A stretch of 64,000 nt of DNA from Rhabdothermincola sediminis. Lineage in GTDB: Bacteria; Actinomycetota; Acidimicrobiia; Acidimicrobiales; Acidimicrobilacustridaceae. Under the pieces are notes generated by a model. It had not been told where the DNA came from and did no database searches. It saw only the letters and a list, made by a program, of their open reading frames with translations. This document shows, one piece after another, positions 1-9,418 of the stretch (within the stretch, counting starts at the first letter, position 1; the number at the start of each line of letters is the position of its first letter). The DNA lies in contig NZ_JACFSZ010000008.1 of NCBI RefSeq assembly GCF_014805525.1, positions 62,001-126,000 on the forward strand, in the 5' to 3' direction. The position numbers were made by a program, and so were the translations under genes.

Positions 1-435
1 GTCGGCGATCGAGGCGAGCGGGCCGGGTGCCTCGTCGGCTTCGCCGCGCAGTGCAGCATCAGTCCCCCACGCTTCCTCGCGCTGCTGTCGGTGCTGAACC
101 GCACCCACCAGGTCGCCGAGTCCGCGGACCTGCTGGCGGTGCACACCGTTGCTCGCGGCGCGCAACCGCTGGCCGCCCTGTTCGCCGGTGAGACCGGGGA
201 CGAGGTCGACAAGTTCGCCCGCTGCGCCTGGACGCCGGGCCCCGGCGGCGTGCCGATCCTCGAAGAGTGCCCCAACTGGTTCGCCGGGCGGATCCTGTCT
301 CGGGTCCGGGGCCTCGGTGACCACACCGGCTACCTCCTGGAACCGGTGGCGGTAGAGCTCGGCGACCCCGGTGAAGCCCTGCTCGGGATCCACGACGTGG
401 CCGGCATCGAGGCTGGTCATCCGGAGAGCAGCTGA
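1..435 (+). CDS. Flavin reductase-like FMN-binding protein, 5' end missing
   Basis: The reading frame is open from base 1 and ends at TGA 433-435, leaving 144 residues of a longer protein. The stretch CSISPPRFLALLSVLNRTHQ and the later LAVHTVARG and PNWFAGRI segments fit the flavin reductase-like split-barrel family, whose members bind FMN and either reduce free flavin with NAD(P)H or use it as cofactor. The C-terminal part (LLEPVAVELGDPGEALL) is the usual last strands of the barrel. The N-terminus lies outside the window, so substrate and partner cannot be judged. Family assignment is from pattern recognition only. Confidence 0.75.
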   Translation, partial: VGDRGERAGCLVGFAAQCSISPPRFLALLSVLNRTHQVAESADLLAVHTVARGAQPLAALFAGETGDEVDKFARCAWTPGPGGVPILEECPNWFAGRILSRVRGLGDHTGYLLEPVAVELGDPGEALLGIHDVAGIEAGHPESS

Positions 436-573
436 GCGGTACCGCGCACACCTCTGACGGCCCGTCAGGCCTGTGCGATGCGCCGATCCCGCGAGTACCG
501 TCCAGCCAGCCAGCGAGTGACGGGCGAGGGTCGAGACGGTCGACCTGCCTGCGAGACACAAGGGGGATCGGCT

Positions 574-2082
574 ATGGCCGACTACCAGCTCTTCATCGAC
601 GGAGCGTTCACCGACGCCGCGTCGGGTGAGACGTTCGCCACCTACAACCCGGGCACCGGCCAGAAGCTCGCCGACCTCCCGAAGGCCGGGCGCGACGATG
701 CGATCCGGGCCATCGAAGCAGCCCGCAAGGCGTTCGACGAGGGGCCGTGGCCGAAGATGTCGGGTGCCGAGCGGGCGGCCAAGCTCCGGCGCATCGTCGA
801 GCTCATCAACCAGCACTCGGCCGAGCTGGCCGAACTCGAAGCCCTCGACAGCGGCGGCACCATCCTCAAGGCCCAGATGGCCGACGTACCCGGCGCGGTC
901 TCGGCGTTCGAGTGGTTCGCACGCATGGCCGAGGAGCGCCCGGACCGGGTTGACCTCGAGGGGTCCCCGTTCCCCGTGTCGCAGAACTACATCCGCTACG
1001 AGCCGATCGGCGTGTGCACCGGCATCATCCCCTGGAACTTCCCGCTCATCATGGCTGCCTGGAAGATCGCCCCGGCACTCGCCGCGGGGAACACCTCGGT
1101 ACTCAAGCCCGCCTCCCTCACCTCGCTCTCCGCGCTGAAGCTGGCCCAGATCATCGCCGAGGCCGACCTGCCGCCCGGGGTGGTGAACATCCTCGCCGGG
1201 CCCGGTGGCACGGTCGGCGAGGAGCTGGCCTCGAACCCGCTGGTCGACAAGACTGCGTTCACCGGCTCCACCGAGGTCGGCCGCCGGATCATGCAGCTGG
1301 CGTCGGGCACCGTGAAGGCGGTGACCCTCGAGCTCGGTGGCAAGTCGGCCAACATCGTGCTCGACGACGCCGATCTCGACCTGGCGGCTGCCGGCGTGCT
1401 GTGGGGCACCTTCTTCCACGGCGGTCAGGTCTGCGAGTCCGGCACCCGGGCGCTCGTCCAGCGAGGTATCTACGACGAGTTCATCAGCCTCCTGGTGGAG
1501 AAGGCCAACAACATCGTGGTCGGTGACCAGATGGAGATGACCACCAACATCGGCCCGCTGGTGTCACGGGGCCAGGTGGAGACCGTGGAGCGCTACGTGA
1601 AGCTCGGGCGCGACGAGGTGGGCGAGCCGCTGTGCGGCGGCGGGGCCCCCGACAACCTGCCCGACCACCTCGACAAGGGGGCGTTCTACCGTCCGACGAT
1701 CTTCGCCGATGTCGACAACAAGGCCAAGATCGCCCAGGAGGAGATCTTCGGCCCGGTGCTCTGCGTGATCCCCTTCGACACCGACGACGAGGCGGTGGCC
1801 ATCGCCAACGACTCGATCTACGGGCTCGCCGGCGGGGTGCAGAGCGGCAACATCGAGCGGGCGGAGGCGGTCGCGGCCCGGATGCGTACCGGCACGGTGT
1901 GGATCAACGACTACCACTTGATCTCCCCCGAGCGGCCCTTCGGAGGGTACAAGCAGTCCGGCATCGGTCGCGAGCTGGGCACCCAGGGCTACGACATCTA
2001 CCGCCAGGTGAAGCACGTCCACATCAACCCGGAGACCTCCGGGCGCGACAACCACTTCCACTACGGCGTCCTCGGGGTCTGA
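574..2082 (+). CDS. Aldehyde dehydrogenase (NAD(P)+), ALDH superfamily
   Basis: This 502-aa protein is a full-length aldehyde dehydrogenase that oxidises an aldehyde to the carboxylate with NAD(P)+. The general-base Glu is at about residue 253 (VTLELGGKS) and the catalytic Cys at about 287 (GGQVCESGTR); the cofactor-binding PWNFP segment, FTGST loop and EEIFGPVL motif are all present. The ATG at 574 is chosen because it follows a strong AGGGGGAT ribosome-binding site and gives the family N-terminus; the open frame extends to 478 without homology. It stands alone, convergent with the downstream hydrolase. The substrate is unknown; betaine-aldehyde-like or aromatic aldehydes are possible. Confidence 0.93.
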   Translation: MADYQLFIDGAFTDAASGETFATYNPGTGQKLADLPKAGRDDAIRAIEAARKAFDEGPWPKMSGAERAAKLRRIVELINQHSAELAELEALDSGGTILKAQMADVPGAVSAFEWFARMAEERPDRVDLEGSPFPVSQNYIRYEPIGVCTGIIPWNFPLIMAAWKIAPALAAGNTSVLKPASLTSLSALKLAQIIAEADLPPGVVNILAGPGGTVGEELASNPLVDKTAFTGSTEVGRRIMQLASGTVKAVTLELGGKSANIVLDDADLDLAAAGVLWGTFFHGGQVCESGTRALVQRGIYDEFISLLVEKANNIVVGDQMEMTTNIGPLVSRGQVETVERYVKLGRDEVGEPLCGGGAPDNLPDHLDKGAFYRPTIFADVDNKAKIAQEEIFGPVLCVIPFDTDDEAVAIANDSIYGLAGGVQSGNIERAEAVAARMRTGTVWINDYHLISPERPFGGYKQSGIGRELGTQGYDIYRQVKHVHINPETSGRDNHFHYGVLGV

Positions 2083-2091
2083 TCCTGCTTG

Positions 2092-2161
2092 CCCGGCGAG
2101 CGTGGAGCGGTAGAGCGCCTCATCATCGAGCGGGGCGCTCGATCACCACGCGTTCGCCGGG
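2092..2161. terminator. Structured spacer between convergent genes, possible bidirectional terminator
   Basis: The 79-base gap between two convergent genes holds an outer near-perfect inverted repeat (2092-2102 with 2151-2161) enclosing a smaller one (GAGCGCC 2113-2119 with GGCGCTC 2134-2140). There is no T tract, as is common in high-GC actinobacteria. The terminator role is inferred from position. Confidence 0.4.
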
Positions 2162-3238
2162 TCAGCCGGTGACCAGGTAGTGGAGCAGGCCACCCTCCTC
2201 ACGCACCAGCGCCGCGCCCCTCGCTCGCAGGTGCTCGAGGTGCGCGTAGGTCTCGCTCTCGGCCATCGAGCCCCAGTTCCGGGGGGCGAACAGCTCGTGT
2301 GACAGCGCCTCGACGGTCGCCCAACCGATCCCCGCGCTGATCTCCCGGAGCCGGTCGAGCCGTTCGTCGTGGTGGCGCTTGATCTCCTCCACCCGCCGCG
2401 GCAGGTCGCCGAAGGGGTGACCGTGCGCCGGCAGCACCGTCGTCACCCCTGCCAGCTCGGCCACCCGGTCCAGCGAGTCGACGTAGCGGGCCAGCGAGTC
2501 GCCCTCCACCAGTCCCGAGATGTGCGGGGTGATGGTGGGCAGCACGTGGTCGCCCGCGAGGACCACCCCTCCATCGGGGTCGAACAGGCACAGGTGGTCG
2601 TCGGTGTGCCCGGGCGTGTAGAGCGCCACCCACTCCCGCCGAGCGAGGGAGATGGTGTCGGCGTCGTCGAGGCGGTGGGTGGGCTCGGGCACCCGGAAGA
2701 ATGGCAACCCGCTCGCCAACCGCTGCCGGAACAGCGCGACCTTGTCGGGTGGCGGCCCTTCGATGGTGCCGCCCCAGGGAGCGGGACGGCGGAAGTCGAG
2801 TTCCTCGTCTTGCCCTTCCGGCTGGTCGGCTCCGTCGTCGTCGGGCCGGCGCTCCTCGAGCTCGGCGTCGCCGTCGAGCCGCCCGTCGAAGATGGTGCGG
2901 AACCGCGACGAGGTCACGACCCGGGCGCCGGTCTCTGCCGCGAGCAACCCGGCACCGCCGAAGTGATCGGGATGGGAGTGGGTGACGATCACCGTGTGCA
3001 CCCGCGCCAGAGGGATGCCGGCCGCGTCGAGCCGGTTGAGCAGCGCCCGCCACGACGCCTCACCGGGCAGACCGGGGTCGACCAGGGCGAAGCCGTCGCC
3101 GTCCTCGAGGGCATAGGTGTTGACGTGGCCCAAGCCCGGCAGGTCGATGGGGAGCTGTAGCCGCAGGATCCCGGGAGCGACCTCGGCGATCTCCTCGGAC
3201 GCGGGGAGCTGCTCCTGCTTGGTGGATCGGCTGGTCAC
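2162..3238 (-). CDS. Metallo-beta-lactamase-fold hydrolase
   Basis: This 358-aa protein has the MBL zinc-binding signature HSHPDHFGGA near residue 100, a downstream LAGDHVLP segment with the bridging Asp, and a late histidine in PAHGHPF. Such proteins hydrolyse esters, thioesters or related substrates with two metal ions. The C-terminal tail from about residue 290 (helical, with an ALSHELFAPRNWGS segment) fits the extra winged-helix-like region of LACTB2/GloB-like enzymes. It starts with GTG at 3238, overlapping the stop of the upstream oligoribonuclease gene by 4 bases (GTGA), so the two are translationally coupled. An acidic insertion near residues 150-180 (many D/E) is unusual. The exact substrate is unknown. 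Confidence 0.85.
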   Translation of the reverse strand: MTSRSTKQEQLPASEEIAEVAPGILRLQLPIDLPGLGHVNTYALEDGDGFALVDPGLPGEASWRALLNRLDAAGIPLARVHTVIVTHSHPDHFGGAGLLAAETGARVVTSSRFRTIFDGRLDGDAELEERRPDDDGADQPEGQDEELDFRRPAPWGGTIEGPPPDKVALFRQRLASGLPFFRVPEPTHRLDDADTISLARREWVALYTPGHTDDHLCLFDPDGGVVLAGDHVLPTITPHISGLVEGDSLARYVDSLDRVAELAGVTTVLPAHGHPFGDLPRRVEEIKRHHDERLDRLREISAGIGWATVEALSHELFAPRNWGSMAESETYAHLEHLRARGAALVREEGGLLHYLVTG

Positions 3239-3828
3239 GGCTCTCCCGCCGGATCGGGGGCGTCGGCCGCGCCAGTGGTTGGTTCCGGGTGGCTCGCCAC
3301 CCGGAAGAACGTGTCGCGGTAGTAGCGCAGCTCCTCGATGCTCTCACGGATGTCGTCGAGAGCCCGGTGGCTCTCGGCCTTCCTCGGCGCTCCCGCCAGC
3401 AACGCGGGGTTCCACCGCTTGATGAGCTCCTTCACGGTCGACACGTCGACGGAGCGGTAGTGCAAGAACTCCTCGATCTCGGGGAGGTACCGGGCCAGGA
3501 AGCGGCGATCGGTGCCGATCGAGTTGCCGCACAGTGGGACCGTGCGCGGCTCGGCGATGTGCTCGCGCAGGAAGGCGAGGGTCTGGGCGCCGGCCTCCTC
3601 GAGGGAGACCGACGAGGCCCGGATGCTGTCGAGCAGGCCGCTGCGGGTGTGCATCTCGATCACCACCTCGCCCATGTGGGCCAGCGCGGCTTCGGACTGG
3701 TGGATCACCAGGTCCGGCCCCTCGGCCACGATGTGCAGGTCGTCGTCGGTGATCAGGGTGGCGATCTCGACGATCACGTGGCGATCCGGGCTCAGGCCGG
3801 TCATCTCCAGGTCCATCCACGCGAGCAC
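3235..3828 (-). CDS. orn: Oligoribonuclease
   Basis: Oligoribonuclease is the DEDDh 3'-5' exonuclease that degrades RNA di- to pentanucleotides, including pGpG from c-di-GMP turnover. The 197-aa protein begins with the canonical LAWMDLEMTGL (exoI Asp/Glu), has the GNSIGTDRRFL segment with the exoII Asp, and ends with HRALDDIRESIEEL containing the exoIII His and Asp. GTG at 3828 restores the canonical N-terminus. It is the first gene of a two-gene unit with the MBL hydrolase. The 27-aa proline/alanine-rich tail after the last helix is not conserved. The call is firm. Confidence 0.95.
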   Translation of the reverse strand: MLAWMDLEMTGLSPDRHVIVEIATLITDDDLHIVAEGPDLVIHQSEAALAHMGEVVIEMHTRSGLLDSIRASSVSLEEAGAQTLAFLREHIAEPRTVPLCGNSIGTDRRFLARYLPEIEEFLHYRSVDVSTVKELIKRWNPALLAGAPRKAESHRALDDIRESIEELRYYRDTFFRVASHPEPTTGAADAPDPAGEP

Positions 3829-3887
3829 GCCGGGCAGCGTACCGGGGTGCCTGGCACCGGCCGGCTCGACCGGTGAGACTCTGCCCG

Positions 3888-4532
3888 ATGCGACGGTTGG
3901 TCCCGGTGGTCGTGGTGGCGGTGCTGCTCGCCGCCGGTTGCTCGTCGGGTGGCGGTGACCGGGACGGTGACGACGCAGCCGGCTCGGGGGAGGACCCGGC
4001 CACGGCCACGACGATGCCCGGGGTCACCGGCACGGTGCCCGCCGGCGACCTCCCCCTCTCCTCGGTGACCACGGTCGAGGCCGAGCTCCCCCCGGTCGAG
4101 CCGCTGGCGAAGCCCACCGGGGTCGGGGAGGACGGCGAGCTGTCGGCCGCCCGGCTCGAGGGCTGCGTGACCGGCGGCTCCTGCCGGGAGATCGAAGCTC
4201 CCCTGGTGATCTGGCCCGGGGCACAGCTCGCGGGGCTCGACCTCTCCTTCGCCGTGCTCACCGGCGTCGACCTGCGGGGCGCGGACCTCTCGGGCGCGAA
4301 CCTCACCTCGGCGAACCTCTCCGGAGCGAACCTGGCCGGGGCGAAGCTCGACGGGGCCACCCTGGCAGACGTGAACTTGACCGGGGCGAGCCTGACGCTG
4401 GCCAGCGTCCGGGGCACGGATCTCCGGGGCGCCGACCTGCGGGACGCGATCATCGACCGGGCCAGCTTCCAGGCGTCGATCTTCTGCCAGACGGTTTGGG
4501 TCGACGGGACCAGACTGAACGACCTCTGCTAG
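3888..4532 (+). CDS. Pentapeptide-repeat lipoprotein
   Basis: The 214-aa protein starts with a type II signal peptide (RRLVPVVVVAVLLAAGC, lipobox LAAGC) and should be anchored on the outer face of the membrane. A low-complexity D/G/T/P linker follows, then from about residue 115 a run of pentapeptide repeats of the A(D/N)LxG type (for example LRGADLSGANLTSANL), which fold into a right-handed quadrilateral helix. Such domains mediate protein contacts; no enzyme activity is implied. The ATG at 3888 is preferred over the GTG at 3873 because it gives a normal signal peptide. The pair of Cys in LEGCVTGGSC and the final Cys are outside the repeats. Confidence 0.8.
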   Translation: MRRLVPVVVVAVLLAAGCSSGGGDRDGDDAAGSGEDPATATTMPGVTGTVPAGDLPLSSVTTVEAELPPVEPLAKPTGVGEDGELSAARLEGCVTGGSCREIEAPLVIWPGAQLAGLDLSFAVLTGVDLRGADLSGANLTSANLSGANLAGAKLDGATLADVNLTGASLTLASVRGTDLRGADLRDAIIDRASFQASIFCQTVWVDGTRLNDLC

Positions 4533-4542
4533 CACCATCAGT

Positions 4543-4560
4543 GCCCGCCCTGCTGCGGGC
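4543..4560 (+). terminator. Short hairpin after the pentapeptide lipoprotein gene
   Basis: GCCCGC (4543-4548) and GCGGGC (4555-4560) form a 6-bp GC stem with a 6-base loop just after the stop codon. It is weak and lacks a T tract; the terminator role is inferred. Confidence 0.3.
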
Positions 4561-4687
4561 TGTATGGATCGCGGTCACGAGCGGTGGTAGACATGAGGCC
4601 GGCGGTCTCCTTTTCGGCACCGCCCACGAGCTGTTGGGGGTTCGGGCGCGCCCGGGCCCGGGGACACGCGATCGAAGGGGGACACCG

Positions 4688-7600
4688 ATGGGTGCCAGGA
4701 CTCGGGCCGCAACCGTCGGACGGGTGGTGACGGCCTTCGCCGTGGTGGCGAGCCTGTTCGGGTTGTCCGTGGCCGGCGCGCCGCAGGCGTCGGCGGCGGG
4801 CACGTGGCAGAACCCGGGGAACTGGACGCTGTTCACGCAGACCGGCGAGCTGGCGCTCGCGGGTCGGGGTGGCGCACTCCAGGCGCCGACTCGGCCGTAC
4901 GAGTGCAACAACGGCACGAACGACGACCAGTCCCTCACCGACCCGAACCTGCCCCCGGTGTTCCAGGACACCATGCCCGACTTCAACGCCACCGCGAGCG
5001 AGTCCGGAACGGCCACCGGCGGTACGGCGAACACCCTCGTCCACAGCGGCAAGACGTGGACCACCAACCAGTGGGTGGACCACACCGTGGTCATCACCGG
5101 CGGGACGGGCTCGGGGCAGTTCCGCAAGGTGGTCAGCAACACCAACAACACCCTCACCGTGAGCCCGAACTGGACCACGACCCCGAACAACACCAGCCAG
5201 TACCAGATCCGGGCGTCGGACCCCGAGTGTGAGTCGGCCACCGACGACAGTGAGATCATGTCGGGCGTCCAGCCTCGGGTCATCACCAACCTGGCGGCGA
5301 ACATCCTCGCCGACGGCACACTCTCGTCCGCCACGTTCACGCTGGCGCCCATCTACACCTACATCAACCAGCCGCTGAGCGGGACGGTCTCGATCACCAC
5401 CACCGCCACCTCGGTGTCGGGCTGGATCGACCCCGCGACCGGCGGCGCGCAGATCGACGTATCGCTGAACGCGACGTTGGTGGGCCCGTTCGGCACCTGC
5501 CCCATCAACGGGATCAACGTGTCGGCTCGGACCTCGAACCCGGGTGGTGTTCCCTACAACTCGAGCACCGGTTTCCTCACCGTCGTCGACAACACCTTCG
5601 TCGTCCCCGCCACCACCGGCGGCGGACTCTGTGGTTCGGTCAACAGCTCCTTCGGCCTGCCTTCGGCCCCCGGGCAGAGCAAGCTGCTGCTCACCGCCAG
5701 GATGACGCCCACCAGCGGCAACCAGCAGCCGACGGCCATCGCCCCTCCCACCCCGGTGGGGGTCACCGAGGGTCAGGTGGTGACCCTGACGCCGTCGGCC
5801 ACCGACCCTGATGTGGTGCTGTGCGCGTCGCCGGGGCCGTGCACCAACCCGCCCCCGAAGTACAACTGGCGCTGGACGCAGACCTCGGGTCCGACCATCT
5901 CGCAGATCTCAGTGAACCCCGAGACCGGTGCCGCGACCTTCATCCCACCGGACGGAGGTAGCTACAGCTTCCTGATCGAGGTGGGTGACGGGGCCGGCCA
6001 GGCCATGAGCCCGAACACCGCGACCGTCAGCTTCAGCGTCGCGAACGTCCCGCCGACGGTGAGTGCCGGGCCTGACCTGACCGTGTCCGCGGGGCTGTCG
6101 GCGCCGGCGAATCCCCAGAAGCTGGTGGGGAGCTTCACCAGCCCCGCCCCATCGGACGTCGCGGGCCGCACCTACCTGTGGCAGAAGATCGCGGGTGGAA
6201 CCTGCGGGGCGTCCGTGGTCACGATCACCAATCCGGCGGCGCTCACCACGACCTTCTCGACCGAGGCTTCGGCGACGGACTGCACCCAGTTCGTGCGATT
6301 CACCGGCACCGACGCTGATGGTCAGTCGTCGTTCGACGACATGGTGATCACGGTGAAAGGCACCACGGCTGGCACGATCTCCGGTCGGGTGACCGGCTGT
6401 ACGCCCGCCTGCGCGGACCTCAGCGGGGCCACCGTCAACCTGTACCAGGTGTCGGGTATGAGCCTGACGCTGTACGGGTTCACCACCACCGATGCCAACG
6501 GCGACTACTCGTTCACCTCGGTTCCGGCCGGGACCTACAAGGTCTTCTTCTCCAACGCCGGCTACACCAGCCGCTGGTTGGGTGACGGGCTGATCTCGGC
6601 CGCGAACTCGCCTGCCATCCCGGTGCCGTACGCCGGCGCCAACCAGACGCTGTGGGGCGGCGCCGGCCGGGGCACCCTCCAGGGCACGGTGAACAAGCTG
6701 CCGAGCGGCAACGTCGGCGCGGGTATCGAGGTCAGGCTCTACGACGCGCCGACCGGGTGGTTCAGCCGCAAGACCACCACCGACGCCTCGGGCTTCTACC
6801 AGTTCGCCAATATCAACCCGGGGACCTACAAGCTGAGCTTCGCCAAGGGCTCGACCACCTACGCGGAGATCTGGAGCGGTGGGGCGCTCAACGTCAGCAC
6901 CGCCAAGACGGAGACCGTGGCGAGTGGAGCGACGACGGTCTCCGACGTCACCGCCAATGCCAACCTCGTGCCCGCCAAGAGCACCGGCATCGCGACGAGC
7001 GGGTCGACCACCACGGTGGTGGAGGCCGGCAAGGGCTGGTCGTCAGGCCAGTGGAACACCTACCGGGTGCGGATGCTCACCGGCGCGGCCGCTGGCCAGT
7101 CGCGGGTCATCAACAACACCACGGCGACGACCCTCACGGTCTCGACGGCCTTCACCGCAGCGGTGGCGGCTGGTGACCAGTACGTCATCGAAGCCAATGC
7201 CACCAACGCGGCGCCGGGTACCGGACAAGCCACCGGCGGCGGCAACACCGGGCTCCTCGGGTCGCCTCCGCGGGCCTACCTGGACGACACGACGAAGGCG
7301 TGGACCACCAACATGTGGGCCGGTTACCGGCTGCGCATCGTCGCGGGACGGGGCGTGGGGCAGGTCAAGACGATCGTGGCCAACACGGCCACCCGCATCG
7401 AGGTCGACAGCGACTGGGCCACCGCCAGCATCCCCAACGCCACGACCGTCTACGCCATCGAGCCGGTGAGCAACGCCAACCCGGGTTACCTGCAAGGCGG
7501 CGTCGGCGCGGCGAGGAACGGGGCGAAGGTCCCCGCCGGCCAGACCGAGGTCCGGGTGTACGACGCCGCCACGGGGGCCTTCCGAGGCAAGGTGCTCGTC

Positions 7601-7900
7601 GGTCAGGGCCTCGCCGGTGACAACCCGGCGGTCAACTACAGCTTCTTCCGCTGGACCGCCGATCCGGCCTTCCCGAACGCCCAGCAGGGTTTGCCTCCGG
7701 GTAGCTACAAGGTGCTGTTCCGGGTGATCGGCACCGGCGGTGGTAGCCCCGCTTTCTGCTCCGAGTGGAATGCGGACGTACGAGGCGGCCCGAACACCGG
7801 CAGCCAACTGTACGCCACGCCGGTGACGGTCAGCCCCGGTCAGGTCACGATTCTCAGTGCGTTCCTGGCGCAGTCGGCGGGATGCACCGCGAGCAACTGA
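4688..7900 (+). CDS. Large secreted repeat protein with Ig-like and carboxypeptidase-regulatory-like domains
   Basis: This 1070-aa protein begins with a Sec signal peptide (VVTAFAVVASLFGLSVAG, cleavage near AQASA-type site) and has no C-terminal anchor. Three copies of a module of about 60 residues (around residues 105-170, 775-840 and 855-925) share the pattern K-x-W-x-x-x-x-W-x-x-Y/H-x-V ... G-x-G-Q-x-x-x-I-x-x-N-T-x-T-x-L-x-V. Between them are a PKD/REJ-like Ig domain (PPTVSAGPDLTVSAG) and at least three carboxypeptidase-regulatory-like domains (TTDANGDYSFTSVPAGTYKV). The start is the ATG with AAGGGGGACACC upstream. A perfect terminator follows. It lies just before the exopolysaccharide locus; a surface or matrix role is inferred. 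Confidence 0.7.
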   Translation: MGARTRAATVGRVVTAFAVVASLFGLSVAGAPQASAAGTWQNPGNWTLFTQTGELALAGRGGALQAPTRPYECNNGTNDDQSLTDPNLPPVFQDTMPDFNATASESGTATGGTANTLVHSGKTWTTNQWVDHTVVITGGTGSGQFRKVVSNTNNTLTVSPNWTTTPNNTSQYQIRASDPECESATDDSEIMSGVQPRVITNLAANILADGTLSSATFTLAPIYTYINQPLSGTVSITTTATSVSGWIDPATGGAQIDVSLNATLVGPFGTCPINGINVSARTSNPGGVPYNSSTGFLTVVDNTFVVPATTGGGLCGSVNSSFGLPSAPGQSKLLLTARMTPTSGNQQPTAIAPPTPVGVTEGQVVTLTPSATDPDVVLCASPGPCTNPPPKYNWRWTQTSGPTISQISVNPETGAATFIPPDGGSYSFLIEVGDGAGQAMSPNTATVSFSVANVPPTVSAGPDLTVSAGLSAPANPQKLVGSFTSPAPSDVAGRTYLWQKIAGGTCGASVVTITNPAALTTTFSTEASATDCTQFVRFTGTDADGQSSFDDMVITVKGTTAGTISGRVTGCTPACADLSGATVNLYQVSGMSLTLYGFTTTDANGDYSFTSVPAGTYKVFFSNAGYTSRWLGDGLISAANSPAIPVPYAGANQTLWGGAGRGTLQGTVNKLPSGNVGAGIEVRLYDAPTGWFSRKTTTDASGFYQFANINPGTYKLSFAKGSTTYAEIWSGGALNVSTAKTETVASGATTVSDVTANANLVPAKSTGIATSGSTTTVVEAGKGWSSGQWNTYRVRMLTGAAAGQSRVINNTTATTLTVSTAFTAAVAAGDQYVIEANATNAAPGTGQATGGGNTGLLGSPPRAYLDDTTKAWTTNMWAGYRLRIVAGRGVGQVKTIVANTATRIEVDSDWATASIPNATTVYAIEPVSNANPGYLQGGVGAARNGAKVPAGQTEVRVYDAATGAFRGKVLVGQGLAGDNPAVNYSFFRWTADPAFPNAQQGLPPGSYKVLFRVIGTGGGSPAFCSEWNADVRGGPNTGSQLYATPVTVSPGQVTILSAFLAQSAGCTASN

Positions 7901-7926
7901 ACCACCCATCATCCACGTGATCCTGG

Positions 7927-7957
7927 ACGGTCCCCCGGCGATCAGCCGGGGGACCGT
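7927..7957 (+). terminator. Strong hairpin terminator
   Basis: ACGGTCCCCCGGC (7927-7939) and its exact reverse complement (7945-7957) form a 13-bp perfect stem with a GATCA loop, 26 bases after the stop of the large secreted protein and 9 bases before the next gene. No T tract follows, as is usual in actinobacteria. Confidence 0.8.
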
Positions 7958-7966
7958 CGCGTCCTG

Positions 7967-9418
7967 ATGGCCCTCGCCACGACTGACGCCGACCGCCCGA
8001 TCCGGTGGGTGCCGGCAGCCGGGATCATCCTGGCGGGCGCCTTCGGCGCGCTCGCCGGCGCGGCCGGCGCGGCCCCCGCCACCTGGTGGCTGGTGTGCCT
8101 GTGGATGGCGTGGGGCATCGCCACCGTGTTCGCCCTGGGCTCGCGTTGGCCGTCCCTTGCGTTGGCCGGGTTGCAGGTGTTCTTCCTCCTGGAGGTGCTC
8201 GCGCCGGCGACCATCGCCGTCAGCGAAGGGCGGACCATGATCGCCGCCTATGACGTCACCGCGGGCACCGTCGGGGCGCTGCGGCTCTCGGTGCTCGCGC
8301 AGGTGGCGGTGCTCGCCGGGGTCTTCCTCGCCCGGGCATGGCGGGGTGGCGGTCCTCCGGTGCGGATGGACCTGTCATTGCCCGCCTGGCTGCTCGACCG
8401 GTGGGCCATCGCCCTGCTCCTCGGAGCGGTGGCAGGGATGGCGCTGTACGTGCTGACCGCGGGAGGCGATCCTCGGACGCTGGTGGTGCTGGTCGGCGAG
8501 GCGAAGTACGGCCAGTTCGCCAAGACCGCGCAAGGACCGGTGGTGAAGTACTTCAGCGTCTTGCTCGGCCTCGCCGGCGCGGCGATCGTGGTGGCGACGC
8601 TCCGGCTGACCTCGTCGGCGGCCCGGTCACGGTGGTTGCCCTGGTGGGTGATGGGGATCTCGGCGGTGATGCTCATCAGCGGCGGGGGCCGCTGGTGGCT
8701 CGGGATCCCGGCGGTGACCGCGGCGCTGGTCTGGTGGCGCACGACCCGAGGGGCGTGGACCCGTCACCCCCGACTCATCGTGGTGCTGGGCGCGATGGGG
8801 CTCTTCGTGGTGGCGGTGCTCGTGGGCGGTCTGCGCGAGCAGGCCGGCTCGAAGTCCATCGACACCGACGCGTTCCTCGCCAAACAGCTCCGTGGAGGGG
8901 TGTTCGCCACGACCGCGGTCCTGGTGGACACCGTGCCCGCCACCCATCCCTACCTCGGCGGCTCCAGCTACGCGGAGCTGGTGACGATGCCGGTGCCGCG
9001 GGCGTTGTGGCCGGACAAGCCCGAAGGCGAGGTGAAGGACCTGCAGCGCGCCTTCTTCCGCCAAGAGCTGGGTGCGTCGTTCGCCTACTACGGGGAGGCC
9101 TACGCGAACTTCGGTTGGGCTGGCGCAGCCATCCTGTGCGCCCTGTTCGGGTTCGTGCTCGAGCGTTGCTGGCTGGGTCTCGTGAGCGCCTCGACGCCGG
9201 CGAGGCTCGTGGCGTTCGCCGCCGCGGTACCGGTGCTACTCCAGCTCTTCTCGCGGGGCTATCTCGCCGGGCTCGTGGCCGGCGTCTCCGGCTACGCGGT
9301 GGGCATCGCCCTCGTCGCCCGCGGGCTGCAGCGATGGCAGGGCCGTGGAGGCCTGGACCATCGACCGATCCGGGGGACTGCCGCGCCGGTCGCGCCGGGC
9401 CTCTCCACCGGACGATGA
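7967..9418 (+). CDS. O-antigen/exopolysaccharide polymerase (Wzy-like)
   Basis: The 483-aa protein is mostly hydrophobic with about 11-12 predicted membrane segments. A large extracytoplasmic loop near residues 310-365 contains the PRALWPDKPEGEV motif and FAYYGEAYANFGW, typical of the oligosaccharide repeat-unit polymerase family. These enzymes join lipid-linked repeat units on the periplasmic side in Wzx/Wzy assembly. It overlaps the next gene by 4 bases (ATGA). The neighbouring flippase, chain-length regulator and glycosyltransferases support the role. The start is ATG 7967, right after the terminator hairpin; the first residues before the first membrane segment are polar. Confidence 0.75.
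   Translation: MALATTDADRPIRWVPAAGIILAGAFGALAGAAGAAPATWWLVCLWMAWGIATVFALGSRWPSLALAGLQVFFLLEVLAPATIAVSEGRTMIAAYDVTAGTVGALRLSVLAQVAVLAGVFLARAWRGGGPPVRMDLSLPAWLLDRWAIALLLGAVAGMALYVLTAGGDPRTLVVLVGEAKYGQFAKTAQGPVVKYFSVLLGLAGAAIVVATLRLTSSAARSRWLPWWVMGISAVMLISGGGRWWLGIPAVTAALVWWRTTRGAWTRHPRLIVVLGAMGLFVVAVLVGGLREQAGSKSIDTDAFLAKQLRGGVFATTAVLVDTVPATHPYLGGSSYAELVTMPVPRALWPDKPEGEVKDLQRAFFRQELGASFAYYGEAYANFGWAGAAILCALFGFVLERCWLGLVSASTPARLVAFAAAVPVLLQLFSRGYLAGLVAGVSGYAVGIALVARGLQRWQGRGGLDHRPIRGTAAPVAPGLSTGR

Noticed and set aside
8338-9414. Upstream extension of the GT4 gene as an open frame through the polymerase gene
   Set aside because: The extension is R/G/A-rich shadow sequence; the ATG at 9415 overlaps the polymerase stop and begins the true protein.
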